Assembly: GCA_030512295.1 (NCBI GenBank)
Contig: JAULSR010000008.1
Span: 310,001-374,000 of the forward strand
Length of the DNA stretch: 64,000 nt
Direction: 5' to 3'
Source of the DNA: Bombardia bombarda
Lineage: Eukaryota; Ascomycota; Sordariomycetes; Sordariales; Lasiosphaeriaceae
Below the pieces are notes generated by a model that made no database searches, was not told the DNA's origin, and saw only the letters and a list, made by a program, of their open reading frames with translations. The number at the start of each line of letters is the position of its first letter. The first letter of the stretch is position 1. The position numbers and the translations under genes were made by a program. Positions 13,283 to 24,931 of this stretch are shown one piece after another.

Positions 13283-14149
13283 TTTGGCGGTAGAGAGTGA
13301 GGGGGGTTGTGTGTGTGGTGGTGGTAGTGTGTTTGGTGATGACTTTGGGTTTTGGAGAGTACAAAAACGTCGCAATTCAAGGTCCCGCTTGCCGCTGCTT
13401 GCTTGCTACTGCTGCTTTGCTGCTCTCTTCCGTCGAGCTCCGATGTCACGTGAGAGGCTTGGCTTGGGATAAAATGCGAGTGCAGGTGGCAAGCTTGTTT
13501 CCACCTTAAGACGGGAACACTGGGTATGCGCATATTATCCGATTATCCGTGCTTTACACTCAAGAAGTACCTGTCACAACACGACGAAACAAGAAAATGA
13601 AGGACAAAAAACTATACCGGATCATCATGCGGAAAGAAATACTAAGAAGCGGTTTTTTTTCTACCTGAATGCAAAATGGTTATGTATCGTAGTGCTTAGA
13701 TGTGAATAAACCAATCAATCAATGCCTCGTAAAAAAGCCTCATAATCAAAGGAAAACGAAACATAAACAAACAGCTGCACCACAAGCAACCCTGATTTCA
13801 GCGTATACCCATAATTCATAATACAATTTATACTTTCTATTATGTAATAATCGCATGCTACAGTGTTCACCACAACCCCCTCCCCAACGACATCAATATA
13901 ACCAAAGTAGAGGCATGTATATATGAAGCGGGTTTAGTCTAGAGGTTTTTACTATATGCACAAAGTGGGATGGAAACGGGTCCGCCCGCCGCCGCGCCAA
14001 AAGTCTAGCTTTTAAAAAACAAGGAGAGAGAGATAGGGGTTAGGTAGTGTGTGTGTGTGTGTGTCGAGTCGAAGGTGTGTCTTTCGCGCGGCTGATACTG
14101 TTGATACATTTCATTTTCCCCCCAAATCCCCGATTCTTTCCTTCACCCT
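13283..14149. other. Intergenic region ATP15-QCR2
   Basis: This holds the ATP15 promoter side and the QCR2 3' flank. Both genes are on the minus strand. The part at about 13560-13960 is A+T-rich and fits a 3' UTR and polyadenylation zone for QCR2; a GT dinucleotide repeat lies at 14047-14064. No gene is seen. Confidence 0.6.
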
Positions 14150-15802
14150 CTATACCTTGAGGCCGAGGTCCTCCGCAAAGGGCAACACGTACAGATCTCC
14201 CACAGCAGCAACTGATGCCTTGCCCTCTAATAACGCCTTGGCCGCCTGTGGTAGTAGATAAAGTTGGTCAGCAACAGAAACAATAGCAGAGTGGTAAAGA
14301 CAGGAAATACGTACAGCCTTGAGCTGGTCGGCTGTCACAGACTCCAGAGCCTTGACAGTCTCAGCCACCTGCAGGGGCTTGCCACCGTGGACGAGGTTGG
14401 CGCCGGCATGGACGATGCCGACACCGCCAGTCTCGCTGCCCGAGAGCAGGTCGAACTTGGCCTTGGCAATGGCCTTGACCAGGTCCTCCTTGGAGACGGT
14501 GCCCTCAGCCACGCTCTTGAGAGCCTTGACCGACTCCTCAGCCGCCTTGCGGACAGCCGCAGCACCACCGCTGATCTGGATGGTCAGCAGACCGGCATCG
14601 GAGTAGGCAAAGTTAGCAGCATGGGCGTGCGCGCCGGGAGCGGCGGCGGTGGCCTTGGACAGCAGGGTGAAGCCGGGGGACCACTTGATGCTGGACTCGC
14701 CGCCGAGGAGGCCGACGAGGACGGCAGTCTCGGGCTTGGCGTCGCCGAGGGAGGAGCCGGGGAAGGCGAGCACAAAGGCGTTGGTGCCCGTCTTGGCGAT
14801 GCGCTGCTCGCCGCCGTGGTACTTGGAGGCGGCGGTGTTGCTCAGGCCCTCGGCCGAGGTGGCGGGGACGGCCTTGAAGGAGGGGATCCACTTGGCGAGG
14901 CCGGCCTGGCTGGCGCCGTCGGCGACGACGGCGATGTTGGCCTTGCTGTAGGCGGCGTCGGCAAAGTCGGCGACCGAGTTCTCGTTGAGGTAGGAGGCGA
15001 CGGGGGTGTTGGCCGTCGGGTAGAGGGGCGCGCCGAGACCCGTGTGGAAGGCGACCGAGTGGGCAGCGTCCAGGGCGATGGCGACGGCGCCGATCTTGGC
15101 CTGCTTGGCGTGGATGACGTTCTCAACCTCCTCGTTGAACTCGTGGGCTAGATTTGGCACAAGATGTGAGCTATTTTGGGTTTTATTGCGGGTTGGGTTG
15201 GGGTGTGTGTTGTGGAAATATCACGCACTGGTATATCTCGTCTGGGAGATGACCTCGGCAAGGAGCTCGGTGAAGTAGGGGAGATCCTCGCGGAGGAAGC
15301 TGGCCTGGACAACGAGAGCTTCCCGGGTGTGGTAGGAGGTCAATTGGCCGCCGAGGAGCTCGGCCTCGCGGGTGATGCGAAGGGCGGAGCGCTTCTGGGT
15401 GTTCTGGGACCGCGATGCAAATTAGCTCATGCGGTCGTGGGTGGGCGCGCGTGCGGTGTGGATGCGTCGTTCTGGGAGAACCAACGACCAACCACCACGT
15501 CTCGCTCTCTCTTGATTGCCCCTTGCTCGCCGGATGGAACCTGCCTTGAACGCAAACTCCTCAAGGCCGACGGTGAGGCCGGGGAGGGGCTCGTATCTGG
15601 TGCCGGCACGGACAACGACGGCGAGGCGAGTGGTCGGGCCGTGGTCGTCGCGAGCAGCGACCTTGACACCGGCGATGTCAGTGGGCTCGTATGACGCCTT
15701 GGGGGACGCTACAGCGGCAAATCCGCGCTGCGCGAGCTTCGAGACATCGGGGCGGCGAAGCGCCAGTTGGCTTCCCCTCGTGAGAGCCGATCTAGAGATC
15801 AT
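14150..15802 (-). CDS. QCR2: Ubiquinol-cytochrome c reductase core subunit 2
   Basis: M16-peptidase-like core protein of respiratory complex III in the inner mitochondrial membrane, matrix side. Four exons in reading order: 15802-15545, 15403-15229, 15147-14315, 14245-14150, giving 453 residues, the normal fungal length. The N-terminus MISRSALTRGSQLALRRP is a typical Arg/Ser-rich mitochondrial presequence. Family hallmarks are GLEEFAFK joined to NTQKRSAL and ELLGGQL. The M16 zinc motif HxxEH is absent, as expected for a non-catalytic core 2 protein. The first intron (15404-15544) has a GC donor (AAG|GCAGGT) and a CAG acceptor; the nearest GT donor would put the next exon out of frame. Divergent from RPC82. 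Identification very strong. Confidence 0.95.
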
Positions 15803-16470
15803 GGTGGAGGGGCCGTCGTCGTCAATTGGGCAATTGAAGGTGTTGGCGGCAGCATGTACTGCTTGATTTCAAGCTCGTTTCGCTGTTCCCAAGAGCTGCA
15901 CTTCCGAAAATTCCCTGGTCGGCAACCGCACAGGCCGCACAGGCCGCACCAGGGAGAACTGGCGGAAAAATAGCTGCCCCGGGACCGTGCACTTCACTGT
16001 AAGCACCTCCAGTTTCGGGTTCGATCGGGCTGCCAGGTCCTGGACTCCTGGCCTCGCCCCAGCCCGCAGGGGGGGTACCTCTGACTCGCTCTGCCCTCCA
16101 GTTTTGGCAGGGTCAGCGCCGAAATGCACGTCGTCATTGGTCCACACCTTACCGCCACGCGCAGACCCGCAACAGACCCACCTAAATTTTGGACCTCAGG
16201 TCGTGACTCTGGCGTTTGCGGCAACTCAAAAAAATTCGCTTGGCACCACTGGACTGGACTGTGCTGCCTTTTCCCCAGTCCCCCACCAGACAACTGCTTT
16301 ATCTCCCCGCTGCACCTCGACATTACGTTCGAGGATTTCAATGACTCTCCGGTAGCAACTGTGGAAGCTCTAGAGATAGTGAGAGGATCTCTAGGAGCCA
16401 GAATTCGACACACGACAACCAGCGACAACCAGTGCATCATCTGTCGCAATCCATCATCCCATCGCCCGTC
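15803..16470. promoter_or_regulatory. Shared divergent promoter region QCR2/RPC82
   Basis: These 668 bp separate the translation starts of QCR2 (minus) and RPC82 (plus). Both promoters and both leaders must fit here unless they overlap. I could not assign a TATA box or named factor site with confidence. Confidence 0.6.
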
Positions 16471-18702
16471 ATGTTGGTGGTACGTCTGTCTGCCTCGTCA
16501 TGTCGCACTCGTAGTTGTAGCCGCGATACTTTTCTGACTTGATTTAACTGCCAAGATATGAGGCTAACCAAACCGTATTCATCGTATTTTAGACCAAGAA
16601 CGTAGCAGAGCTATGCTCTCTCCTCATCGACGAGCTCTATGGCGAGCTCCCCTCCGTATGCATCCCCGCTGACTTCCCTCTCCTCTCCCCGCCATTGAGC
16701 TGCCCCCAGGTAAACTGACCAACCATGGGCTGCAGAGAATATTCGGCACTCTCATCATCAGAGGCCGCTCAACCCTCCCTCAACTTGAGAATTACACATC
16801 AATGAACAGGACCCAGCTCCGGCACGGCCTCGCCATCCTCATCCAACACAACCTCCTCTACTACGATGTCGACTCCGACACCCATATGGCCTACTACGAA
16901 GCCAACACGGACAACGCCTACTGCCTGATCCGCACCGGCAAGATCCTCGAGATGATCGACACCTCCTTCGGCCCTCCCACCAAAGATGTCGTGCAGAGTC
17001 TCCTCCTCCTGGGCCAGACCCGGATCTCAGACCTGGTCGCCGCATACAGAGAAAAGATCGCCTCCGCCAATCAAGCCGTAATTGACAAGGAATCTAACGT
17101 CTTCGACGATGCAGCAGCAACAAACGGGAATAGCCAGCCGAAGAAGCTCAACAACCTTGCAGTGAAGAGCACAGCGCAGCTTAACTCGATCCTCTGCCGC
17201 CTCGTCGAGGCCGAGCTGATTGATGTCGTTCACGATAAATCGTTTCAGAGCCCAATCGACACGTACAAGGCCGTTGAGAAGGAGGCGACCGATACGTTTT
17301 TCCCCGGTGGCGTCAAGGGTGGCAAGGCCAAGATCGAATTTGAGGAAAAGATTGCCGAGGGTCTTCGTAAAGTCCGCAATGAGTCAAAGTTGCTGAAGCG
17401 GAAGTTGGAGCAGAACGGCCCAGCTGCCAAGAGGCGGAAGCTGTTTTTGAACGGCGGCGTCGCGAATGGCGCCCATGATGAAGAGGAGGACAAGGACCCC
17501 GCGCTAGACGTAAGTTGGTGGCAACTTTGACTGGAGATTCACATCATACTGACTTTATTCTCAAGCCAAAACAAGTCATCCGCATTAACTACGAGAAGTG
17601 CCTAGTCGAACTACGCAACCGCCGTCTCGTCCAATTCGCATCAGAAATGATTGGCGACATGACTTCCTACGTCTACGGCGTACTTCTCAAACAATTAACA
17701 AAGCAGCTCTCCCGCTGCCGTCTGGACCCCGCCATGGATATGGGCGAGCTCGAGGAAGGCCAAGGCTCAGGGATTGTTACGACAGCAGAGATTCTCGATA
17801 GTCTCAAGACCTCGGTCGACCTTTCCCTGGGCCTCGGTAAAACATCCAGGGAGGCGCTTTCGTCCCGAGCAGCCGAGAAGCTGCAAGAGCTTCCGCCAAA
17901 GAAGAAACTCATCCTCGAGGCTGACGTCGACGGCGATGCCAGGGCAGATGAGAGCGAAGACGACGGCTCCGATTCAGACGAATCGGGTACAGACGACGAT
18001 GCAAAGGACTACGCCCCCCCCGCAGCCAATGGAAGCAAGGTCAAGTTTGCAGATTCAACCGCCAAGGAACAAAAGATGGACCGGCCTACCCAGCTAAGAC
18101 AGCACCTACTTTTACTCGCAGAGAGCAGCCGGCATTTTGTACGACATTGCGGGTATAACGAATGGACGGTGGACTTTGTGCCGCTGATGCAGGTGCTGCG
18201 CGAGGCGGAGCTCGACTCGGTCATTGAGCGCACTTCAGGCCGACAGGGGCTGAGGCTGGTCAGGATATTGCGGAACAAGGGCAAGCTGGACGAGAAGGCG
18301 CTGCCCAATGTGGCGCTGATGCGAAAGCCCGAGATCCAGCAAAAGATGCTCGAGATGCAGACGGCTGGGTTCGTGCAGGTGCAGGAGGTGCCGAGGGATA
18401 ACAAGGCGGACGTCAAGAAGTCGTTCTTCTTATGGTTCCACGACGAAGAGAAGAGCATCGGGAGGCTGCTGGATACGAGCTACAAGGCAATGCTGCGGTG
18501 CATGCAGGTGCTGGAGGTGGTGCGGCAGAAGGAGAGGGACGTGCTCATGCTGACGAAGCGGACGGATGTCAAGGGCAGGGAGGAAGAGGTGATGCGTAAG
18601 GAGTATTACGAGCGGTATAGGAAGTTTTTGGATTGCGAGAGGAAGCTGTTTGCGCAGACCATGAGGCTGGATGATATGGTGGCGTTATTGAGGGATTACT
18701 GA
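16471..18702 (+). CDS. RPC82: RNA polymerase III subunit C82 (RPC3)
   Basis: Winged-helix subunit of the Rpc82/34/31 subcomplex needed for promoter-directed initiation by RNA polymerase III. Four exons: 16471-16479, 16593-16655, 16736-17509, 17566-18702, giving 660 residues. The start codon sits in a 9-nt coding exon (Met-Leu-Val), which splices to TKNVAELCSLLIDELYGELPS and then RIFGTLIIRGRSTLPQL, the usual N-terminal winged helix of the family. The middle has an acidic, Asp/Ser-rich linker (about residues 420-440). The C-terminus, with REEEVMRKEYYERYRKFLDCERKLF, ends in a coiled-coil-like helix. All introns are GT-AG and keep frame. The ATG at 16802 inside exon 3 would drop the first winged helix and is rejected. 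Confidence 0.94.
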
Positions 18703-20072
18703 GACGAAACGAGAATGGACTGAGGGGTGGTCTGAAAAGTTGGGCGTGATTATACTTGACTATCGTTTCGTTTGGCATTGCTTGTGGGTGCATTTTTTGG
18801 AAGGATGTATAGATTTTGGGGTGGCAGAGAATGAGATACATCTGACCAAAGGAGGAGGTGGTTATGGGAGAGAATGAGATCCGACCAAAGAAGGAGGTGG
18901 TTATGGGGAGATGGCTGGTTGGACGAAGATGGGACATTCACGGATGGATGGAGGGTGGATTTGCTTGTTTTCCGAGGCAGGGTAACTTTTTCTGATGGAT
19001 GGTTGCATACATTTGCATCGACGGCGTCGGGGCTGCGGCTAACGGACTGGATACCACTCTTGCTACTGGTGCTGGTTCCGGTGCTGCTATAAAAGTTGCA
19101 CTTTCATGGCGTTCCTCCTTTTGGACGGTCACTCATCGTCATTCATTGTTCTTCACATTCTTGGGTTGCTTTCTTCATATTGCCAGTATGTTTGGAGAGA
19201 ATATAGCCATCTTATATGCGGTCATGGGTTGTTGAGTCACTGCCCAGGACACTCAATATCGAGTGTGGACTCGAGTCGGGTGAGGGGAAGATATGGAAAC
19301 TGCAAGAGGTTTGAGCAATCAGGGTTGAGTCTGGGAGACGGAAGAGGGGGATCATGAAGTTTGCGGTATCATCCTAGCCTAGGTAGAAACTTAGAGTACC
19401 TTACATAAAGGTAATCAGTTGTCTTGGAATATGATTTCTGCAGGGCTGAACCAAGAGGTCTTGGCCAAATATAAACCAGCGGCATCTCCCGGCCGGTCCC
19501 TGGATCGTCGGATGATGGTGTGCATCAAATCAACATCATTTGTTCCGTCACTTCTTTTCATCTTCCAACTGATGGGCAAACCGTTGGAAACCCGAGTGCT
19601 TGGGACAAGGGGAAAAAAGACGAATGGGCAGCCCAGGTTGCGACAAGGTGTGACGCTAGCGGAGGCCAACTCGGCTTGGACGCTAATGCCGATAACCCCT
19701 ACTTATACGTTGAACAAGGGTAGCGCTGCGAGTCCCCTGGTTGGGCAATTGAGCCCGCGGTCGGAGGCGTGCTCCACGGAAGCTAGATTTTTTTATGAGA
19801 AATTTCCGCGACTGGGTGCGCCCGAGTGGTAGGAAAAAAAGTGCATGCGCGCGTGTGACTGACAGTGTGCTCCAGCTCCTGCAGTTGAGTGCATATGCCG
19901 GCCGTTAACTTTTTGTCCGCGAGAAAAGGCAAGCTACAGTAGCAGCAAGCCAGCCAGCCAGCCAGGAAGTAGTGAACCCGTCGCCAGTCTACCTTCTTTC
20001 TCTTTCTCTTTTTGCTTAATATTTTTGAACTATCTTTAATTCGCGATATTTATAAAGAAAATCACACACAAG
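18703..20072. other. Intergenic region RPC82-GGC1
   Basis: This is the RPC82 3' flank and GGC1 promoter region. It contains two near-identical 20-odd-nt copies (GGTTATGGGGAGA-like with GATCCGACCAAAG-type flanks) at about 18843-18915, a CCTAGG motif at 19374-19385, and a CT-rich stretch just before the GGC1 leader (about 19990-20012). No gene is seen. Confidence 0.6.
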
Positions 20073-21276
20073 ATGTCTCCTCCTACTTCCGGCGGGTCGC
20101 GCAAGGAGTCCAACTTGGCCAGACTGCTGGGATCCGGTATGTAGCATTCTCTAGATGATACCTTGAGGGGCTTTTTGGGAGGTGTGACGTTTTGCTGATT
20201 GAGTGTGATTATCGTGTAGGCGCTGCGGGCATTTCCGAGCTTGCCATCTTCCACCCTGTGCGTTTTCTGTCTACCGATATATCCGTTTCTCTTGCTGTCG
20301 ACCGCATTCGATCATGAGGAGCTTGAATTCTGGGGGGGGGGAAGTGGTAGAGAGGGGGACTTGGAAGCTAATGCGCGTGATTACAACAACAGGTCGACAC
20401 CATCGCCAAGCGCTTGATGAGCAATGAGACCAAGATCGCCGGCTCGTCACAGCTCAACGCCGTCATCTTCAAGGACAAGGCGGCGGCATCGGTCGGCAAG
20501 AAGTTCATCTCGCTCTTCCCCGGCCTCGGCTACGCGGCCGGCTACAAGATCCTGCAGCGCGTGTACAAGTACGGCGGCCAGCCGGTGGCGCGCGACTACC
20601 TGACGACGCACTACGGCTCCAACTTCGAGGCCGCCTTCGGCAAGAAGACGGGCAAGGCCATCCTCGCCTCCACCGCCGGCTCGCTCATCGGCATCGGCGA
20701 GATCGTCCTGCTGCCGCTCGACGTGCTCAAGATCAAGCGCCAGACCAACCCCGAGGCCTTCCGCGGCCGCGGCGTCCTGCGCATCGTCCGCGACGAGGGC
20801 TTCGGCCTCTACCGCGGCTGGGGCTGGACCGCCGCCCGCAACGCGCCCGGCTCGTTCGCGCTGTTTGGAGGCTCCGCGTTCGCCAAGGAGTTCCTGTTCA
20901 AGCTGAACGATTACAACCAGGCTACCTGGTTCCAGAACTTTGTCGCCTCGATCGCGGGTGCCTCGGCCAGTTTGTTGGTGTCGGCGCCGCTGGATGTCAT
21001 CAAGACGCGCATCCAGAACAGAAACTTTGAGAACCCCGAGGGCGGTTTCCGTATTTTGATGAACATGGCTAAGAATGAGGGCGCTTCGGCGTTCTTCAAG
21101 GGTCTTGTTCCCAAGGTTTGTTCCACCCATCCATCACCCACTCCACATAAAAAGAGATATTTTTACTGACATGATATCCCCAACAGCTCCTCATGACTGG
21201 TCCCAAGTTGGTATTTTCCTTCTGGCTGGCGCAGACCTTGATCCCCGCCTTTGACAACATGCTCGCCAAGAAGTAG
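20073..21276 (+). CDS. GGC1: Mitochondrial GTP/GDP carrier
   Basis: Inner-membrane carrier that exchanges cytosolic GTP for matrix GDP, supporting mitochondrial nucleotide supply and iron homeostasis. Four exons: 20073-20136, 20220-20257, 20393-21115, 21187-21276, giving 304 residues. Start MSPPTSGGSRKESNLARLLGSG. The three mitochondrial carrier repeats are visible through their PxD motifs: HPVDTIAKRL (built across intron 2), LPLDVLKIKRQTNPE and APLDVIKTRIQNRNFENPE. The runs FPGLGYAAGYKILQRVYKYGGQP and GWGWTAARNAPGSFALFGG are characteristic of the Ggc1/Yhm1 subfamily rather than other carriers. A 38-nt exon 2 carries the first transmembrane helix end. Identification very secure. Confidence 0.96.
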
Positions 21277-22820
21277 AGCACGCTGGCAGCGGGTGAAGTG
21301 GAGAGGAGGAAGACAACAACTTGAACAAAATAACAAATCTTAATATCTTGCAAAACAATACAAAACACACAAAAATAATCTACACGGGACCAAAGCACGC
21401 CTTGTGAGCAGACGAGAGGGGGAGAGGTGATTTATCTCCTACCTAATCTGACTAGCTATCGCTTGATCCGGGGGATGATATGTAGGAGGATGTACGGCAA
21501 AACGGTGATTTGTGAATCAAGCGTCTTTTTGGCGTTCGGGGCTGGCGGACAGACAGGTTGGTATGCCATCTTGAGCTGGCTTTACATGGCCACATTGTTG
21601 CTTGCCAAAATCTGCTACTACTGCTACTGCTGCTACCACGACGATGATTCAAATCAAGGAAAATAGCGGTGTGTTTTTTCATGTCTTGGCTTGTATATTG
21701 GTCAATGCCGCGTACATTATTTTTCTGTTGAAAGGGCAGGTTCTAGACGTGAGCAGAGGTTTGACTCTAGGTTGCTTGGCTTGTTCTCTAGTTGTTTGTT
21801 TCCTAAGTAGACCTGTCTTTTAATTCGTTGGTTTAGTCGGTTAGCTGGTTATTCTGTGCGCTCAATCGTCGGTCTTCATAGATGGATCGAGACAAATCGG
21901 GGGAAACATCATCTCTTCTCATCAATGAACACATGCACGACCATCTACGTATCATAGAATTTCCAGCTAGTGATCTAATTATTGGTTAGAGCGAGTGAGT
22001 CGAGCGAGGGTCGGGGGGGTGAGTCACCTGAAAATTGTCCGAAGAGGCTGAAGCACCACTCCCTTTTATCTCTTTACACACCACTCCCCGCACACCTACA
22101 CACATATTTACAACTATCTCTACTCGATTTCCATTTCCACTATATAACTTGAATACAGTCTCAATCCCAAGCGAGCTTCGTTACATACCTTAGAAACACT
22201 GTTCACACTATTACTCACACAATCACACACACACAATGCTTTAAGAGGTGTATATCTTTCTACCTGCCAGCCAGACTGCTGGTCAGCACCCGCTCGTCAT
22301 CTTCCCGTCCTGCTTCCGTGTGTGGATAATGATAATAATACTCTTCTCACAAATGCTCAAATAGCCCAAGTACGCAACGCAACGCAAATGCTATGCAACC
22401 CGAATCCGAGTGCGTCCCTCGATCCATCCATACAGCAACAATAAGTCAATGAGTCAACCAAACAAACAACAAAACCAATCAAGCCACTAATAATGTCCCG
22501 GAAGCAAGATTTGCTTTCATCTCCCTCCTCTGCTCTCCTTTCCTCTCCTCTAATACTCGTTTCTGTAACCTTCCGCATACCAGACTACACTACCCCTCGT
22601 TTTTCTCTCCTTTCTAAAGCCTTCCCACTTTCTATCCTGTCTTCTGCTGTAATTGTAAGAAGAAAAACACCACCACTCCCGCCTTATTGCGTCATTTTCA
22701 CAGGCTAACCTGTCCTGACCTGACCTGACCTGACCTGCCTGACCGATACTCAAAGCTCTAATTCATCCCCCAATACCAATTCAAAAGTCCCAAAACAAAA
22801 CAACACCCCCCCCAAACACC
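21277..22820. other. Convergent 3' intergenic region GGC1/PP2C
   Basis: This lies between two convergent genes. It contains a CTGAC pentamer repeat at about 22706-22740 and A+T-rich parts consistent with 3' UTRs. No supportable gene is seen in about 1.5 kb. Confidence 0.6.
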
Positions 22821-24931
22821 TCACCTCCTCCTCCCCCTCGGATCCAACGCCTCCGCCCTCCTCACATCCCTGATCTCCTTACTCCCCAAACTCCCCAGCC
22901 CGCCCTCGCTCCTCCTCTCCCACCCCCCAGCCGCACCACCAAACACGTCGCATTATCCCCATCACTAGATACCTCGGTCGCATACTCCACCACATGCCTC
23001 GCCCCCTCCTCCGGCGTCTTGGCCTCCTTGATCACATCCACAATCTCCTGATCGCTCAAGCTGCCACTGACCCCGTCGCTCATCAGCGCCAGAAACGAAT
23101 ACTCCGCCGGCCCCAGCTCGACCCGTGTGATATCCGGCTCGGCGGACACCCCGATGCGCTTGCTCTGCATGTCGCCAAACGCGCGGCTGTTCGCCAGCCC
23201 CGAGATGCGCTCCTCGCCAAACGAGTCGGTGACGAGCGACTCGGCGAAGCGGCGCAGCCGGCGCGACTCGGTCGGCGTGGAGGGGTGGTGGTCCATGGTC
23301 AGGGGGCGGGGCAGGCCGGTGGCGGTCTCGCAGAGGAGGATGCGGGTGTCGCCGACGTGGGCGACGACGAGGGTGCTGCGGGCGGCGGGGTGCCAGAAGG
23401 GGGCGGGGGTGGGCGTCGAGATGAGGGCGACCGAGGCGGTGGAGCCGCCCTTAAAGCGCTGCGGGCCGCCGATGCCGTGGCCCGACGGCGGGAGGTGCGG
23501 GCTGCCGAGGATCTCGTCCTGGTTAAGGGGGAAGTTGTCGGCAATGTGCGGGTCGTCGGGGTCGGGCTTGCGCGCCTGGGCCGTGATGAAGTCGAGGTCG
23601 GCGCGGAGGAAGGCGTATGTGAGGACGGACTCGACGCTGACGGGGACGGGGGGTGATGAGGGGGCGGCGGCGGCGGTGGTGGTGGTGGTGGTGTCCTCGT
23701 GCGAGGAGGAGCGGGGGTTGGAGGAGCGCGCGGGCAGGCCGAAGTAGCTTGAGCTGAAGCGGCGGAAGTAGCCGCCGATGGTGGTGCGGTATTCTTGCAG
23801 GAGCTCGGATTCCAGCTGGATGGCTTTTGTCATGTCGGCGTGCACGGGGACGGGGTCCTTGCTGGGTAGGGGGGGCATGTGAGGGGCTTCGTCGAGGATT
23901 TCGCCGTCTTTGATCTCGGGGACGTGGAGTTCTGGCTCGACTTGCTTGGGGCTCTTCATCTCGACGCGGCTGAGGGCGCTTTCGGCGTTGACGAGGGAGC
24001 TGGCTGTTGTGCCGGCTGCTGCTGCTGCCTTGTCGGCCAGGCCGCCCTGTTCAGTGTTGTTGCGGTTTTGCGGCCGCAGGCTGCTCGTGAGCTCAAACTG
24101 AGTCGCGGCGTCTTCTATGTAGCCGTGCAGCTCGTCGCGAAGGAACTCGCTGCACTCGCTCCCGCCGTGGCCATCAAAAACAGCAAAGTAGAATATCTGG
24201 GGATCGCCAAATGCACTGTCGGCGCTGGTGCCCTCGCCACGCTCGCCTGCTGACTTCATCTGGCTGCGTACCAGGCTGATGGGGGCTCGCTTGGCAAAGG
24301 CGGGCATGTCGAGTGTCCCAGCTTGGTGTGTGTCCTCGTTGTATCCTCGCTGTCCACGGGAGTTGAAGGCTCCGTAGTGGTGCTTGGCTTTTTGTAAAGG
24401 TATGCGGACGACGGTCAAGTCCCGGCTCGGCATGTTAGGGGGTACTACGGGAGCAGAGCCGGCCCTGGGCGTGTGAGGGACTGAAGCCGAGCGAGGGAGC
24501 TTGTGATGCAGACCACTAGTCGTGCGGGAGTCGGGGTGTAGAGAGGACGAGGGGAGGTGGGTGACGAAGTAATTGTGGAAGTTTCGTCTTGGTGATCGAT
24601 TGCTGAGACTCTGCGCTCTGAAGTAGTCGTGTTGCCCAGCAGCATTGGAACTTAGCAGTGCTGCCGCCGTGGTCGTCGGAGCTCGGATATGGGCACGGAG
24701 ATGACGCCTGCCCCCAGGCACGAGTCGAAGCGGGCGAAGGCCAGACATGGCGAGTTTGGCCATCATCTGAGGCTGTTCTTGGCTGTGGAAGAAGGTTGCG
24801 ACGTAGCCCATGAAGGCGTCGAGTAGAGTCGCTGGTGGTTGGCCGTCCCTTCCCTTGGAAAGCGCCTGGCCCAATGCCTTGGTGACGTTCGGGCCGACAG
24901 GCCGACGACGGAAGGGACCTGGAGGCGCCAT
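22821..24931 (-). CDS. PP2C-family Ser/Thr phosphatase, probably Ptc6-like mitochondrial
   Basis: Metal-dependent protein phosphatase. PP2C motifs in order (approximate residues from ATG 24931): FAVFDGHGG (252, metal-binding Asp), VAHVGDTRILL (523), LTMDHHPSTPTESRRL, LMSDGVSG (615, metal-binding Asp) and GDNATCLVVRLGG. The catalytic domain is split by a long low-complexity insert (about residues 290-440). The start was moved to ATG 24931 because the upstream in-frame start is GTG. The N-terminus is rich in Arg and hydroxylated residues, compatible with mitochondrial import, hence the tentative Ptc6-like assignment. As read, the frame ends at 22862 in Gly/Arg-rich residues. One extra base in the C6 run at 22923-22928 gives a coherent tail beginning LGGWERRSEGGLGSLGSKE and ending at 22821; that end is used here. 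Family firm; subfamily and C-terminus tentative. Confidence 0.85.

Noticed and set aside
14264..15151. Plus-strand 295-codon frame over QCR2
   Set aside because: Exact antisense shadow of the QCR2 coding exon, Gly/Val/Leu/Asp-rich as expected from strong G+C third-position bias; no domain.
20447..21130. Minus-strand 227-codon frame over GGC1
   Set aside because: Antisense shadow of the conserved carrier exon; low-complexity Ala/Glu/Gly sequence.
22994..23747. Two long plus-strand frames over the PP2C gene
   Set aside because: Antisense shadows of the catalytic domain with no domain of their own.
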